A stretch of DNA of 64,000 nt, taken from assembly GCF_014595955.1 (NCBI RefSeq), contig NZ_JABVCF010000010.1, forward strand, positions 186,001 to 250,000, in the 5' to 3' direction. The notes beneath the pieces were generated by a model. That model saw nothing but the letters and a program-made list of their open reading frames with translations. It did no database searches and was not told the origin of the DNA. This document shows, piece after piece, positions 25,613-34,472 of this stretch (position 1 is its first letter; each line of letters begins with the position of its first letter). The position numbers and the translations under genes were made by a program. Source of the DNA: Pseudaminobacter soli (ex Zhang et al. 2022). GTDB taxonomy: Bacteria > Pseudomonadota > Alphaproteobacteria > Rhizobiales > Rhizobiaceae.

Positions 25613-27115
25613 ATGGAAAAGCGAATCTATCCCGAGCCCACGCAGACCATCATCTCGCCTGAGCCCTATCCTCGGCAGACCTTCACCGATGTGCAGGAGG
25701 CGGTAGAGGCGTTGAAGCGCCTCTATTTCAGGAACACGGAGTTCCTGCGACAATCCTTTGCCTCGATGACGCAGCAACCGGACGCGCGACATCGCTACCG
25801 GGCCTATTATCCGGAGGTCGGGGTCAGCATCACCTCCTATTCGCAGGTAGATTCCCGCCAGGCCTATGGACACATGTCCCTGCCCGGCCATTACACCACC
25901 ACCATCACACGGCCCGACCTGTTCGAGACCTATCTGGTGGAGCAACTGCAGTTGATCACGCGCAACCACGGGGTCCCGCTGGTCGTGTCGGAATCCGATC
26001 GGCCGATCCCGCTGCATTTCGCCTTTCTGGAGGGGACGCATGTCGAGGGCTCGGTAGCGGAAAAGCTCCGCCGGCCGATCCGTGACTTCTTCGACGTTCC
26101 GGATCTCGATGGCACGGACGACCTGATCGCCAACGGGACCTACGAAGCCATTCCCGGCGAACCCAAGCCGCTGGCGCCCTTCACGGCACAGCGCATCGAC
26201 TATTCGCTGCACCGGCTGCCGCACTACACGGCGACGACCCCGGAGCACTTCCAGAACTTCGTGCTGTTCACCAACTACCAGTTCTACATCGACGAGTTCT
26301 GCATCTATGCCCGCGACCTGATGGCGAAGGGCGGCGGTGGATACGAGGCTTTCGTGGAGCCGGGCAACCTCATCACGCCAGCGGGCGCAAAGGAGCCGGT
26401 CTCCGGCATAACTCCCCCTCGCACGCCGCAGATGCCTGCCTACCATCTCAAGAAGCCGGGGCATGCCGGCATCACCATGATCAATATCGGCGTCGGGCCG
26501 TCGAACGCCAAGACGATCACGGACCACGTGGCGGTGCTGCGCCCGCATGCGTGGCTGATGCTCGGACACTGTGCGGGGCTGCGGAACACCCAGGCGCTGG
26601 GCGACTACGTGCTGGCGCATGCCTATGTGCGCGAGGATCACGTGCTCGACGGGGATCTGCCGATCTGGGTGCCGATCCCGGCGCTTGCCGAGATCCAGGT
26701 GGCTTTGCAGGAGGCGGTGGCAGAGGTGACCGGCCTCGACGGCTACGACCTCAAGCGCATTATGCGCACGGGCACCGTCGCCACGATCGACAACCGCAAC
26801 TGGGAACTGCGCGAGCAGCGCGGCCCGGTGCGGCGCCTTTCGCAGTCGCGGGCGATCGCCCTCGACATGGAATCGGCGACGATCGCCGCCAACGGGTTCC
26901 GCTTCCGCGTACCCTACGGAACGCTGCTGTGCGTTTCTGACAAGCCGCTGCACGGCGAACTCAAGCTGCCGGGAATGGCAAGCGAGTTCTACAAGCGGCA
27001 GGTCTCGCAGCACCTTTCGATCGGCATACGCGCAGTCGAGAAGCTCGCCGAGATGCCGCTGGAGCGGCTGCATTCGCGCAAGCTGCGCAGCTTCCTGGAG
27101 ACGCCCTTCCAATAG
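25613..27115 (+). CDS. amn: AMP nucleosidase
   Basis: Cleaves AMP to adenine and ribose 5-phosphate, controlling the adenylate pool. At 500 aa it has the Amn two-domain form. An N-terminal regulatory domain (about 1-170: RYRAYYPEVGVSITSYSQVDSR) is followed by a C-terminal nucleoside-phosphorylase-fold catalytic domain (ITMINIGVGPSNAKTITDHVAVLRP near 285; AIALDMESATIAANGFRF near 417, holding the catalytic DMES). The start is ATG 25613. Its stop codon lies in a tandem 14-bp duplication. Confidence 0.95.
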   Translation: MEKRIYPEPTQTIISPEPYPRQTFTDVQEAVEALKRLYFRNTEFLRQSFASMTQQPDARHRYRAYYPEVGVSITSYSQVDSRQAYGHMSLPGHYTTTITRPDLFETYLVEQLQLITRNHGVPLVVSESDRPIPLHFAFLEGTHVEGSVAEKLRRPIRDFFDVPDLDGTDDLIANGTYEAIPGEPKPLAPFTAQRIDYSLHRLPHYTATTPEHFQNFVLFTNYQFYIDEFCIYARDLMAKGGGGYEAFVEPGNLITPAGAKEPVSGITPPRTPQMPAYHLKKPGHAGITMINIGVGPSNAKTITDHVAVLRPHAWLMLGHCAGLRNTQALGDYVLAHAYVREDHVLDGDLPIWVPIPALAEIQVALQEAVAEVTGLDGYDLKRIMRTGTVATIDNRNWELREQRGPVRRLSQSRAIALDMESATIAANGFRFRVPYGTLLCVSDKPLHGELKLPGMASEFYKRQVSQHLSIGIRAVEKLAEMPLERLHSRKLRSFLETPFQ

Positions 27116-27140
27116 GGGCGGCTTATTAGGGGCGGCTTGT
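27113..27140 (+). repeat. 14-bp tandem duplication at the amn stop codon
   Basis: TAGGGGCGGCTTAT is followed directly by TAGGGGCGGCTTGT. The first copy starts with the amn stop codon. It looks like a recent slippage duplication with no effect on coding. Confidence 0.6.
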
Positions 27141-27210
27141 CCACAACTCCCGGTGAGCGCCGAAAGGTACGCCTTGATCGCACCGCAATCGTCCGCCTAA
27201 TCGGTCGGAC

Positions 27211-28227
27211 ATGGCGAAGACCTTGTCCCGGCTGGTTTTTATGCTGATCCTGCTCGGGATAGCGGCGGTGACCGCGGCAATCGCGGCCGGATTCTTCGGC
27301 CATCTCCATCCGGCCCTGGACTCCTTCGCGCATTTCCGGGCGCACCTTGCGGTGCTGCTGGGCCTTGTCTGCCTTCCCCTCTTCGCCACGCGATATCTCA
27401 AGGTCGGGGCGGTCGGCGTGCTCGGCGCGATTCTCGCCTTCGCCACCACCTCCGGCACGGTGCCGATCCCTGGGCTCGGGAAAGAATACGGGCCGCTCTA
27501 CGCGGGCGATCCAAAGGAGCCGAGCTATCGCCTGCTTCAACTCAACCTTCTCTACAACAACAAACAGCCGGAACTCGTGCTGTCGATGATCGGCCGGGTA
27601 CAACCCGACGTGCTGACGCTCGAGGAGGTTTCGCACCCCTGGGAAGAGAAACTAAAGCTGCTTTCGGCCGCCTATCCGTACAGCATCATCTGTCCAGACC
27701 CGGAAGACCACCGGCGTGTCGCGATCCTGTCGCGGCGGCCGTTCAGGTTGGGCACGCAACCATTCTGCGACGGCGAAGGGGTGATTGCGATCGCCTCGAT
27801 CGACTTCGGCGGGCGCAGCGCCGATATCGCCGCGCTGCATCTCAGTTGGCCGTGGCCTCACAAGCAGTACTGGCAGGTCGAAGGGCTGAAGCCGTTCTTC
27901 GAAAGGATCGGCGAAAGTGCGATCCTGGCCGGCGACCTCAATGCCGTGCCGTGGAGCCAAACACCGGCCCGAGTGGCGAAGTACGGCGGGCTGACCCAGA
28001 TGCCGTCGCCCGGGTCGACGTGGCTGTTCCTCGAACTGCCGCGCTATCTCCTGTTCGCCGGACTGCCGATCGATCAGGTATTCGCAAAGGGTGACATCCG
28101 GGTGCATTCGATCCAGAGGCTCTATGCAGTTGGATCCGACCACTCGCCGCTTCTGGTGACGTTTTCACTGAAACGTTCCGAGGAGCCAGCGCAAATCTCG
28201 CAGACCGATATTGCGCTGGCGGACTGA
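27211..28227 (+). CDS. Endonuclease/exonuclease/phosphatase (EEP) family membrane protein
   Basis: A 338-residue protein with three membrane helices in the first ~95 residues (LVFMLILLGIAAVTAAIAAGF; HLAVLLGLVCLPLFA; VGVLGAILAFATT), then an EEP-superfamily domain. That domain has QPDVLTLEEVS (metal-binding glutamate) near 132, GDLNAVPWS near 244, and GSDHSPLLV near 309. It resembles the membrane-anchored Mg-dependent phosphohydrolases such as the YafD group. Predicted to face the periplasm; substrate unknown. ATG 27211 lacks a strong Shine-Dalgarno. Confidence 0.85.
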   Translation: MAKTLSRLVFMLILLGIAAVTAAIAAGFFGHLHPALDSFAHFRAHLAVLLGLVCLPLFATRYLKVGAVGVLGAILAFATTSGTVPIPGLGKEYGPLYAGDPKEPSYRLLQLNLLYNNKQPELVLSMIGRVQPDVLTLEEVSHPWEEKLKLLSAAYPYSIICPDPEDHRRVAILSRRPFRLGTQPFCDGEGVIAIASIDFGGRSADIAALHLSWPWPHKQYWQVEGLKPFFERIGESAILAGDLNAVPWSQTPARVAKYGGLTQMPSPGSTWLFLELPRYLLFAGLPIDQVFAKGDIRVHSIQRLYAVGSDHSPLLVTFSLKRSEEPAQISQTDIALAD

Positions 28228-28251
28228 GCTATACAGCTATCGGCGAAGGCG

Positions 28252-28839
28252 TCAGGGAAGAAGACGGCCCACGAGGCGCTCGACCTTTCCGCCGGGCTGG
28301 TGCTCGACAGCATCGAACTGGCGCTGACGGGCTTCGTAATCAGCGGAGGTGACACGCATGATGCGGGAAGCCTCCTGCTTAGCCCTTGCACAGCTGGGGT
28401 CCCCGGCAGAGCGGATGCGTGCAATCGATTTCTGAGCGGCCGACACCATCTGGATGGCATATTTTCCGTGCTGCTCCTCGTGCTTGCGCACGCCGACCAG
28501 GAACTTCGCCCACCTGTTCTTCAGGTTCGGAGACGAAGTGGCGACCAGTTCCGGATAGCGATACTTGATGTGAACGATGGCATCGGCCTGCGACGGGCTG
28601 CAAACGCCGCCATTCACCTGCCAGTCCATGTTCCACTTAACGTCATAGCTAGTCTGGGCGATCGCGCTTGCGCGATAGCCCTGCCTCGGACCCTTGCGAT
28701 CCATCTGTTGCATCAGCTCCTGTCCGCTGTTGCCCGAGATCTTGTAAGTCGAGGTCGTTGTGGTGGCGCTCACCCCTGCGTTCGCTGAAGCCGACGCAGC
28801 CAAAAGCACCACCAGTGCAGAAATGCCCACAGTTCGCAC
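28252..28839 (-). CDS. DUF922 family secreted putative Zn-dependent protease (paralogue 2)
   Basis: A 195-residue protein with signal peptide (MRTVGISALVVLLAASASANA), starting at GTG 28839 behind AGGAGAGC. The motif KHEEQHGKYA near residue 123 is the HExxH-like zinc site, and cysteines in GGVCSPS and PSCARAK parallel paralogue 1. It shares the YKISGNSGQEL/YAISGKTGIEL pattern with the protein at 14.5 kb. Convergent with the EEP gene. Confidence 0.83.
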   Translation of the reverse strand: MRTVGISALVVLLAASASANAGVSATTTTSTYKISGNSGQELMQQMDRKGPRQGYRASAIAQTSYDVKWNMDWQVNGGVCSPSQADAIVHIKYRYPELVATSSPNLKNRWAKFLVGVRKHEEQHGKYAIQMVSAAQKSIARIRSAGDPSCARAKQEASRIMRVTSADYEARQRQFDAVEHQPGGKVERLVGRLLP

Positions 28840-28863
28840 TCTATGCTCTCCTAGTTATAGTTA

Positions 28864-28888
28864 GCCCGGCCTCACGTTGGGGCCGGGC
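28864..28888 (-). terminator. Hairpin after the ETF-QO gene
   Basis: GCCCGGCC pairs with GGCCGGGC across 9 nt. It lies about 40 bp past the ETF-QO stop and just before the DUF922 ribosome binding site. There is no clear T-tract, so it may attenuate rather than stop transcription. Confidence 0.45.
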
Positions 28889-28926
28889 GAGTGCTAAGCT
28901 GCAAGCAAAAAAGGCTAAGGTGTGAC

Positions 28927-30606
28927 CTACATACCACTATAGACCGGTCCCTCGCCTCCCTGAGGCGGAACCCAGTCGATATTCTGGTTGGGGTCTTTTA
29001 TGTCGCAGGTCTTACAGTGGACGCAGTTCTGCGCGTTGATAACGAAGCGCACATCCTTAATGTTCGGATCAGCTGCCGCATTGCCATCGGCGTCCACCCA
29101 TTCGTAGACGCCTGCCGGGCAATAGCGGGTTGACGGGCCGGCGAAGACGTCGTGCTCCGAGCGCCTCTGCAGTTCGATGTCCCTCACCCTGAGGTGGACC
29201 GGCTGGTTCTCCTCGTGATTGGTGCTCGACAGGAAAACCGAGGAAAGCCGATCGAAGGTGAGAACGCCGTCAGGCTTGGGGTACTCGATCTTGGTATGCT
29301 TTGCCGCGGGATCGATCGACGCATAGTCGGGCTTGCCGTGCTTGAGCGTGCCGAACAGCGATCCGCCGAAGATCGTGTTCATCCACATGTCGAGGCCGCC
29401 GAGGCTGATGCCCACGATCGTGCCGAAGCGCGACCAGAGCGGCTTGACGTTGCGCACCTTCTTGAGGTCGCGCCCGATATCGCTGCTCCGCCAGGCGTCT
29501 TCATAGCCGACAAGCTCGTCATTGGACCTGCCCGCGGCGATCGCCTCGGCCACATGCTCGGCCGCCATCATTCCGGAAAGCACGGCGTTGTGCGACCCTT
29601 TGATGCGGGGAACGTTTACGAAGCCGGCCGAACAGCCGATCAGCGCGCCGCCCGGGAAGGACAGTTTCGGCACCGATTGCCAGCCGCCCTCGGTGATGGC
29701 CCTGGCACCGTAGGAGATCCGCTTGCCGCCCTCGAAGGTGCCGCGGATGGCGGGATGCGTCTTGAAGCGCTGGAACTCCTCGAAAGGCGAGAGGTAGGGG
29801 TTCTTGTAATTGAGGTGGACGACGAAGCCGACCGCGACCTTGTTGTCCTCGAGATGATAGAGGAAGGAACCGCCCCCGGTCTTCATATCGAGCGGCCAGC
29901 CGAAGGAGTGCTGCACCAGGCCCGGCTTGTGCTTCTCGGGCTGCACCTCCCAGAGTTCCTTCAGGCCGATGCCGAACTTCGGCGGCTCGCGTCCGTGGTC
30001 GAGCCCGAACCGGGCGATCAGCTTCTTGGCGAGCGAGCCGCGGGCGCCCTCGCCGATCAGCACGTACTTGCCGAGGAGCGCCATGCCGGGTGCGAAGGCG
30101 GGGCCCTGCGAGCCGTCCCGCTCCACGCCCATGTCGCCCGTCACCACGCCCTTCACGGCGCCTTGCTCGTCATAGATCAGGTCGGCGGCGGCGAAGCCGG
30201 GATAGATCTCGACGCCCAGCGCCTCGGCATGACCCGCCAGCCAGCGACAGACGTTTCCGAGCGAGACGATGTAGTTGCCGTGATTGTTCATCAGGGGCGG
30301 CATGAGGAAGTTCGGCAGCCTGACCGAGCCGGCCGGGCCGAGCACCAGGAAATGGTCGTCCGTGACCGGCGCCTTGAACGGATGGTCGCTCTCGGAGCGC
30401 CAGTCGGGCAGCAGCCTGTCGACACCGATGGGGTCGACCACGGCGCCGGAGAGGATGTGGGCCCCAACCTCGCCGCCCTTTTCCAGCACGACCACCGACA
30501 GATCGGGATTGACCTGCTTCAGGCGGATCGCAGCCGCGAGGCCAGCCGGCCCTGCGCCGACGATGACCACATCGAATTCCATGCTCTCGCGCTCGATCTC
30601 GCTCAT
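28927..30606 (-). CDS. Electron transfer flavoprotein-ubiquinone oxidoreductase
   Basis: Inner-membrane flavo-iron-sulfur protein that passes electrons from ETF, and so from acyl-CoA dehydrogenases such as IVD, to ubiquinone. The 559-residue length is typical. The FAD-binding VVIVGAGPAGLAAAIRL is near residue 11 and GGEVGAHILSGAVVDP near 43. The [4Fe-4S] ligands are in CPAGVYEW near 503 and in NCVHCKTCDIKDP near 535. ATG 30606 follows CGGAGGATCG. It is monocistronic as seen; etfAB are not in the window. Confidence 0.96.
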   Translation of the reverse strand: MSEIERESMEFDVVIVGAGPAGLAAAIRLKQVNPDLSVVVLEKGGEVGAHILSGAVVDPIGVDRLLPDWRSESDHPFKAPVTDDHFLVLGPAGSVRLPNFLMPPLMNNHGNYIVSLGNVCRWLAGHAEALGVEIYPGFAAADLIYDEQGAVKGVVTGDMGVERDGSQGPAFAPGMALLGKYVLIGEGARGSLAKKLIARFGLDHGREPPKFGIGLKELWEVQPEKHKPGLVQHSFGWPLDMKTGGGSFLYHLEDNKVAVGFVVHLNYKNPYLSPFEEFQRFKTHPAIRGTFEGGKRISYGARAITEGGWQSVPKLSFPGGALIGCSAGFVNVPRIKGSHNAVLSGMMAAEHVAEAIAAGRSNDELVGYEDAWRSSDIGRDLKKVRNVKPLWSRFGTIVGISLGGLDMWMNTIFGGSLFGTLKHGKPDYASIDPAAKHTKIEYPKPDGVLTFDRLSSVFLSSTNHEENQPVHLRVRDIELQRRSEHDVFAGPSTRYCPAGVYEWVDADGNAAADPNIKDVRFVINAQNCVHCKTCDIKDPNQNIDWVPPQGGEGPVYSGM

Positions 30607-30804
30607 CGATCCTCCGTTTGCCGCGCATCTCCGCGTCGACTGACCGCGCGCTGAATAGCGCATCGTTCTAGGCCGTGGAACCGTTGTTTTGACCACGGTC
30701 AACGGCAAAATCCATCGGGAAGGCGACACTTCTCCCGGGAATTCCACTTCCGGACTTATCCAGACCCACATTGCGGTCGGGGCAAAGTGCGGCATACTCG
30801 CGCA

Positions 30805-31455
30805 ATGCCACAGCGTGCCGCTGCCCGCGCCATTCCGGCCCTTCGATGCTGGGCAGTGGCGGTGTTTGTTCAGGCCGTGGGCTTTCTGGCTTCGCCTCAT
30901 GCGTCGGCTGGCCAGGAGAATGAGCAGGAGCCCGCTCTGGAGTGGCTCGCCGGGGCCTATTCCTTCTCGGACGAACTCGGCGGCTTCGTCATCGAATCCG
31001 TATCCGGCTCCGGCACGCAGGAAGATCCGATTGTCGTGACGGAGACGTTCGCCTCGTCGTCACCCGTTACGCTGGTGATCCGCACCAAGCGCCCTATTCG
31101 GCCCTTCGATGATGGCACTCTCTACGCAAACGGTATCCTTTACATGCGCGTCGTGGTGCGCAACGGCAGCGGCCAGGGCTGGGTGGAATTCGAGTTCGAA
31201 CTGCAGGAGAGGCTGCATCAGCCGAGCATCTTTAGTGACGGCCTATCCTTCGATCAACGCAGCGAAAAGAGCGACGAGATCTCCTCCGATGCCTACGACA
31301 AGTACAGCCGCGACTTCGAGCCTTACGACAAGCTGCTATTTCATGACGGCAAGGTCGACCCTGGCGAGACGGCCGGGTTTTCTTTCCTGATCACCGATTA
31401 CACGCCCAAGAGTGTGTTCTATCTCGTCCAGGATCCGCGCATACCTTCGACCTAA
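30805..31455 (+). CDS. Secreted hypothetical protein (216 aa)
   Basis: Signal peptide (CWAVAVFVQAVGFLASPHASA) then a beta-rich domain with many acidic and aromatic residues. RIVVRNGSGQGWVEFEFELQE-like strands are visible (VVVRNGSGQGWVEFEFEL), and FLITDYTPKSVFYLVQDPR ends the protein. Such extracellular proteins with no annotated domain are common in Rhizobiales. I do not recognise a catalytic motif. A GTG at 30787 would add six residues. Divergent from the ETF-QO gene across about 200 bp. Confidence 0.7.
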   Translation: MPQRAAARAIPALRCWAVAVFVQAVGFLASPHASAGQENEQEPALEWLAGAYSFSDELGGFVIESVSGSGTQEDPIVVTETFASSSPVTLVIRTKRPIRPFDDGTLYANGILYMRVVVRNGSGQGWVEFEFELQERLHQPSIFSDGLSFDQRSEKSDEISSDAYDKYSRDFEPYDKLLFHDGKVDPGETAGFSFLITDYTPKSVFYLVQDPRIPST

Positions 31456-31608
31456 CCCGTCATATGGGACTGAAGTCCAAGGTTACCTAAAATCAATTGG
31501 ACTCCTTCTGGAGATGTCCTATTGCTTGAACGTCGTCCGCGTTTTCACGGCAGGCGGATGCTTGGAAGAGCCCATCACGCTTTCGCCCTTGTTTGCAGGA
31601 GAAGGCGT

Positions 31609-31818
31609 ATGCGCTTCAGCGGCACCTTCACTCCGGAACAGCTCGATTTGCTGGCGCGAGTGCTCGACCATCACTGCTCCTCCCACGGCATCGAGTCTGC
31701 GCTGGAGAAGGAAGACGTGGCGCGGCATCTGCTGTCATTGTATCACGCCAGGCCGGGCAGCGCAGAATGCCTGCTCGACATTCTAGAGGAGCGCCTGCGG
31801 CCTAAGGCAATCGCCTGA
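31609..31818 (+). CDS. Small hypothetical helical protein (69 aa)
   Basis: ATG 31609 follows GCAGGAGAAGGCGT, a good ribosome binding site. The 69 residues are mostly helical and charged: FTPEQLDLLARVLDHHC, then LEKEDVARHLLSLYHARPG and LLDILEERL. No domain is recognised; the fold could be a small helical bundle or a partial DNA-binding protein. It sits 27 bp before the uracil-DNA glycosylase gene on the same strand, so co-transcription is likely. Confidence 0.7.
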   Translation: MRFSGTFTPEQLDLLARVLDHHCSSHGIESALEKEDVARHLLSLYHARPGSAECLLDILEERLRPKAIA

Positions 31819-31845
31819 CAAGGCCTTCGGCAACTGGCCGGACAC

Positions 31846-32808
31846 ATGTCAGGAACCGCCGACGAACGGCGCCATCCTCCTCACTTGAATCTCTCGGCGG
31901 CGGCGGGCATTTTGCCCGAGATGGACCTGGCCACTTCACTCAGCCGAGCGCAACTTCGCGAGTTGCTCGCCTTCTATGCGGAGGCGGGGGTGGACGAGGC
32001 CGTCTCCGAGACGCCCATCGACCGCTTCGCCGAGACGGAGCAGGACAAGGCTCAGCGCGCGGCTTCTGTTGCGAAGCCTACGACGCCGGCCACTCCTGGT
32101 TCCGACCGGGGGCGTGCCGCGCCTAGCCTAGCGCGTACAGCGGCACCGCCAGCCCCCTCGCCTGCCCAGCGGCCACAGACGGCCGCGGTTCCCGACGGTT
32201 CGCAGGCGGCGCTAGCGCGGGAACTGGCGCGTTCGGCTTCGACCCTGGAAGAGCTTCGCGAGATCCTGCTCTCCTTCGACGGCTGCAATCTCAAGGCGAC
32301 AGCAAAGAACCTCGTCTTCGCCGACGGAAATCCGCAGGCTGACCTTATGCTCGTCGGGGAAGCGCCGGGGCGTGACGAGGACCTCGAGGGTCTGCCCTTC
32401 GTCGGCCGCTCGGGCCAGCTTCTCGATCGCATCCTGGCGGCGATCGGCCGCGATCGCGGCTCCGCCTACATCGCCAATGTCATCCCGTGGCGGCCGCCCG
32501 GCAACCGCGATCCCTCTCCCATGGAGACGGAGATCTGCCGGCCCTTCATCGAGCGGCAGATCGAGCTTGCAGCGCCGAAGGTGCTGGTGACGCTCGGCAA
32601 TCCCTCCACCAAGGCGCTGCTGAAGACCCAGGACGGGATAACAAAGTCGCGCGGCTCCTGGCGCGACTACGTCACCGCCTCCGGCATGACGATCCCGACC
32701 ATGCCGACGCTGCACCCGGCCTATCTCCTGCGCAATCCGGCCCACAAGAAATTCGCCTGGCGGGATTTTCTGGAGATCAAGGCGCGGCTAGAGGCGGAGC
32801 AGCAATAG
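31846..32808 (+). CDS. Uracil-DNA glycosylase, family 4-like, lacking two Fe-S cysteines
   Basis: Removes uracil from DNA in base excision repair. The core spans about residues 140-315: GEAPGRDEDLEGLPFVGRSG near 172, a region ending WRPPGNRDPSP near 216, and HPAYLLRNPAHKK near 291, as in family 4 enzymes. Only two cysteines exist in the whole protein (DGCNLK and EICRPF). The usual four-cysteine cluster set has lost one partner in the first CxxC and the cysteine of the KCRPP position (tryptophan here). This resembles the Bradyrhizobium BdiUNG class described as cluster-free. The first ~130 residues are Ala/Pro-rich linker. The start may be ATG 31921 instead. Confidence 0.88.
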   Translation: MSGTADERRHPPHLNLSAAAGILPEMDLATSLSRAQLRELLAFYAEAGVDEAVSETPIDRFAETEQDKAQRAASVAKPTTPATPGSDRGRAAPSLARTAAPPAPSPAQRPQTAAVPDGSQAALARELARSASTLEELREILLSFDGCNLKATAKNLVFADGNPQADLMLVGEAPGRDEDLEGLPFVGRSGQLLDRILAAIGRDRGSAYIANVIPWRPPGNRDPSPMETEICRPFIERQIELAAPKVLVTLGNPSTKALLKTQDGITKSRGSWRDYVTASGMTIPTMPTLHPAYLLRNPAHKKFAWRDFLEIKARLEAEQQ

Positions 32809-32927
32809 CGCCCGCCCAGCCGGCCGTTCGAGCAGTTGCTGCAAGTTGACAGCCTGCGAGGTCAAATCCTACGCTTTTCGTAAATTGCAGTTACGGCGTG
32901 TCTCATGGCTTTGGCTTGGAGGTTTCC

Positions 32928-33842
32928 ATGACGCTTATCGTCGCGAATGTCATGCCCATAACAGGATCTGGCGCAAAAGCCGCCGCACGCCTGTGTAATT
33001 TCGAGACGTCCCAGTCATTTCTACTTCGCGATCACATAGATTTCCTGGATGGGCCGGTCGCGAGTGCGATAAGATCGTTCCAGACTCCTTGGGTCGAGCT
33101 GCGCGGATACGCCAGTCGGGCGGGCGATGCTGGTTATAATCAGAAACTATCAGAGCGGCGGATCGCAGCCGTAAGAGCGCGAATAGAGCAATTCGCCAAC
33201 AAGGTGAATTTTCAGGTTTACGTAGCCTTGGGCGAATCGCAGAGCGGCGATAACGAGCGAGACAATTCGGGGTACTACCGGGCGGTCGAGGTACTCGTCT
33301 TCGGCACCAAGCCACCTCCGCCGCCGCAGCCTAAGCCACCCGAGGAAGGGTCGCGATCTTTCGCTATCAAGTGTCTGTCGAGCTTCAGCTTAGCCTTTCC
33401 CGTGATCGACGGCCCTCAGGGCTCGATGATGACCTTTGCTATTGTGGACATCACGGCCCGGCAGTCGGCATCATACAGCTACAACGCGCTCGGAATAACT
33501 GTCCCATCCGGCCCAAGCCTTTCGCCCATTTCGTTCGCCGGAGCAGGTCCCTGGAAGAAGTTCGGGACGACAAATCCCGTAAACCTGAACGATTTCGTCG
33601 GCCGGGTTGATGTGGGCCAGGAACCAGGAGCCCAACTTGGAAACAAGAGCGCCTGGGGAAATCTGCAGGTCATGTTCGATACCGAGCGCCTTGGAGCAAA
33701 GCTCGCAACGACAATTCCCAGATCAATTATCGTGGGGACGGGATCTGGCTTCGCGGCCCCCTCTCTCGGCTCCTACGGCGTCGGAAACTTCAAGATGATC
33801 GGCGGAATAGATGCCTTCTTGGAAACTGTAGTCGAGGGCTAG
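32928..33842 (+). CDS. OmpA-like domain protein with unrecognised C-terminal beta domain, no signal peptide
   Basis: ATG 32928 has a strong TTGGAGGTTTCC before it, so the upstream ATG is rejected. Residues about 20-125 resemble the OmpA/MotB C-terminal peptidoglycan-binding fold (ELRGYASRAGDAGYNQKLSERRIAAVRARI). A Pro-rich linker (KPPPPPQPKPPEEG) follows, then an unrecognised domain of about 165 residues rich in Ser/Gly/Thr. The N-terminus (MTLIVANVMPITGSGAKAA) is not a signal peptide and there is no lipobox or membrane helix, which is unusual for an OmpA-like protein. Its DNA is AT-richer than the neighbours, suggesting later acquisition. Function unknown. Confidence 0.75.
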   Translation: MTLIVANVMPITGSGAKAAARLCNFETSQSFLLRDHIDFLDGPVASAIRSFQTPWVELRGYASRAGDAGYNQKLSERRIAAVRARIEQFANKVNFQVYVALGESQSGDNERDNSGYYRAVEVLVFGTKPPPPPQPKPPEEGSRSFAIKCLSSFSLAFPVIDGPQGSMMTFAIVDITARQSASYSYNALGITVPSGPSLSPISFAGAGPWKKFGTTNPVNLNDFVGRVDVGQEPGAQLGNKSAWGNLQVMFDTERLGAKLATTIPRSIIVGTGSGFAAPSLGSYGVGNFKMIGGIDAFLETVVEG

Positions 33843-33922
33843 TCTAAGGACGAGAGGAACTGGACCGAATAGAGATGCTGGTCAGAGATAGGGGAAGAAC
33901 GCTGTAGGGCCCTAAAGGCTGG

Positions 33923-33943
33923 GCGCCTGACGAGATCAGGCGC
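33923..33943. terminator. Hairpin between convergent genes
   Basis: GCGCCTGA and TCAGGCGC form an 8-bp stem with a 5-nt loop, 80 bp after the OmpA-like gene and 17 bp after the membrane-protein stop. It suits a bidirectional terminator although no long T-tract is present. Confidence 0.5.
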
Positions 33944-33959
33944 ACCACGGCTTCTTAGC

Positions 33960-34358
33960 CTACTGCCGCGACATTACCGTATCGGCGCGTCGCATCGCGA
34001 TGAACTGAAGTTCCGCGAACAGGGCCACGGCCGCGGCCTGCGCGACCACGAAGGCATAGCCCAGCATGTTCGGAGAGACCCAGCCGGTGAAGAGCAGGCC
34101 GATACTGGCCGCTGCCCATAGCGCATTGACGCCGATCACATCGATGAGAAGGATGCGGCTGATCGTGGGACGCCGGAATAGTGCGAAGAGGAGCGCGACC
34201 CAGGGCACGAGCACAATGCCCGCCCAGACAAGCAGGGTCTCTGGAAGCTGGAGCAGTTGCGCGAGCAGTGGAGCCCCGGCGATCATCAGCAGGGCCGCCG
34301 TCCCCGAGACGGCCGCATCGAGCAGCAGCGCATTGCGAAGGAAAGGGGTGTTGTTCAT
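33960..34358 (-). CDS. Small four-helix membrane protein (132 aa)
   Basis: Four membrane segments are visible: LLLDAAVSGTAALLMIAGAP, ETLLVWAGIVLVPWVALLFA, RILLIDVIGVNALWAAASIG and MLGYAFVVAQAAAVALFAEL. It is a small inner-membrane protein with no charged catalytic core. ATG 34358 follows AAAGGACG. It is divergent from an XRE/MmyB-type regulator, with about 115 bp between, so the regulator may control it. No family assigned. Confidence 0.8.
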   Translation of the reverse strand: MNNTPFLRNALLLDAAVSGTAALLMIAGAPLLAQLLQLPETLLVWAGIVLVPWVALLFALFRRPTISRILLIDVIGVNALWAAASIGLLFTGWVSPNMLGYAFVVAQAAAVALFAELQFIAMRRADTVMSRQ

Positions 34359-34472
34359 TGCATCGTCCTTTCTGGTGGCCGGCAATCAGCCGGATGCAGA
34401 GAGGATGAGGGATGGGCAGCCTCGTGGCGATTACGTCCGAGGTAATGGAAATGCCCCGCGTCGCCGCCTATC

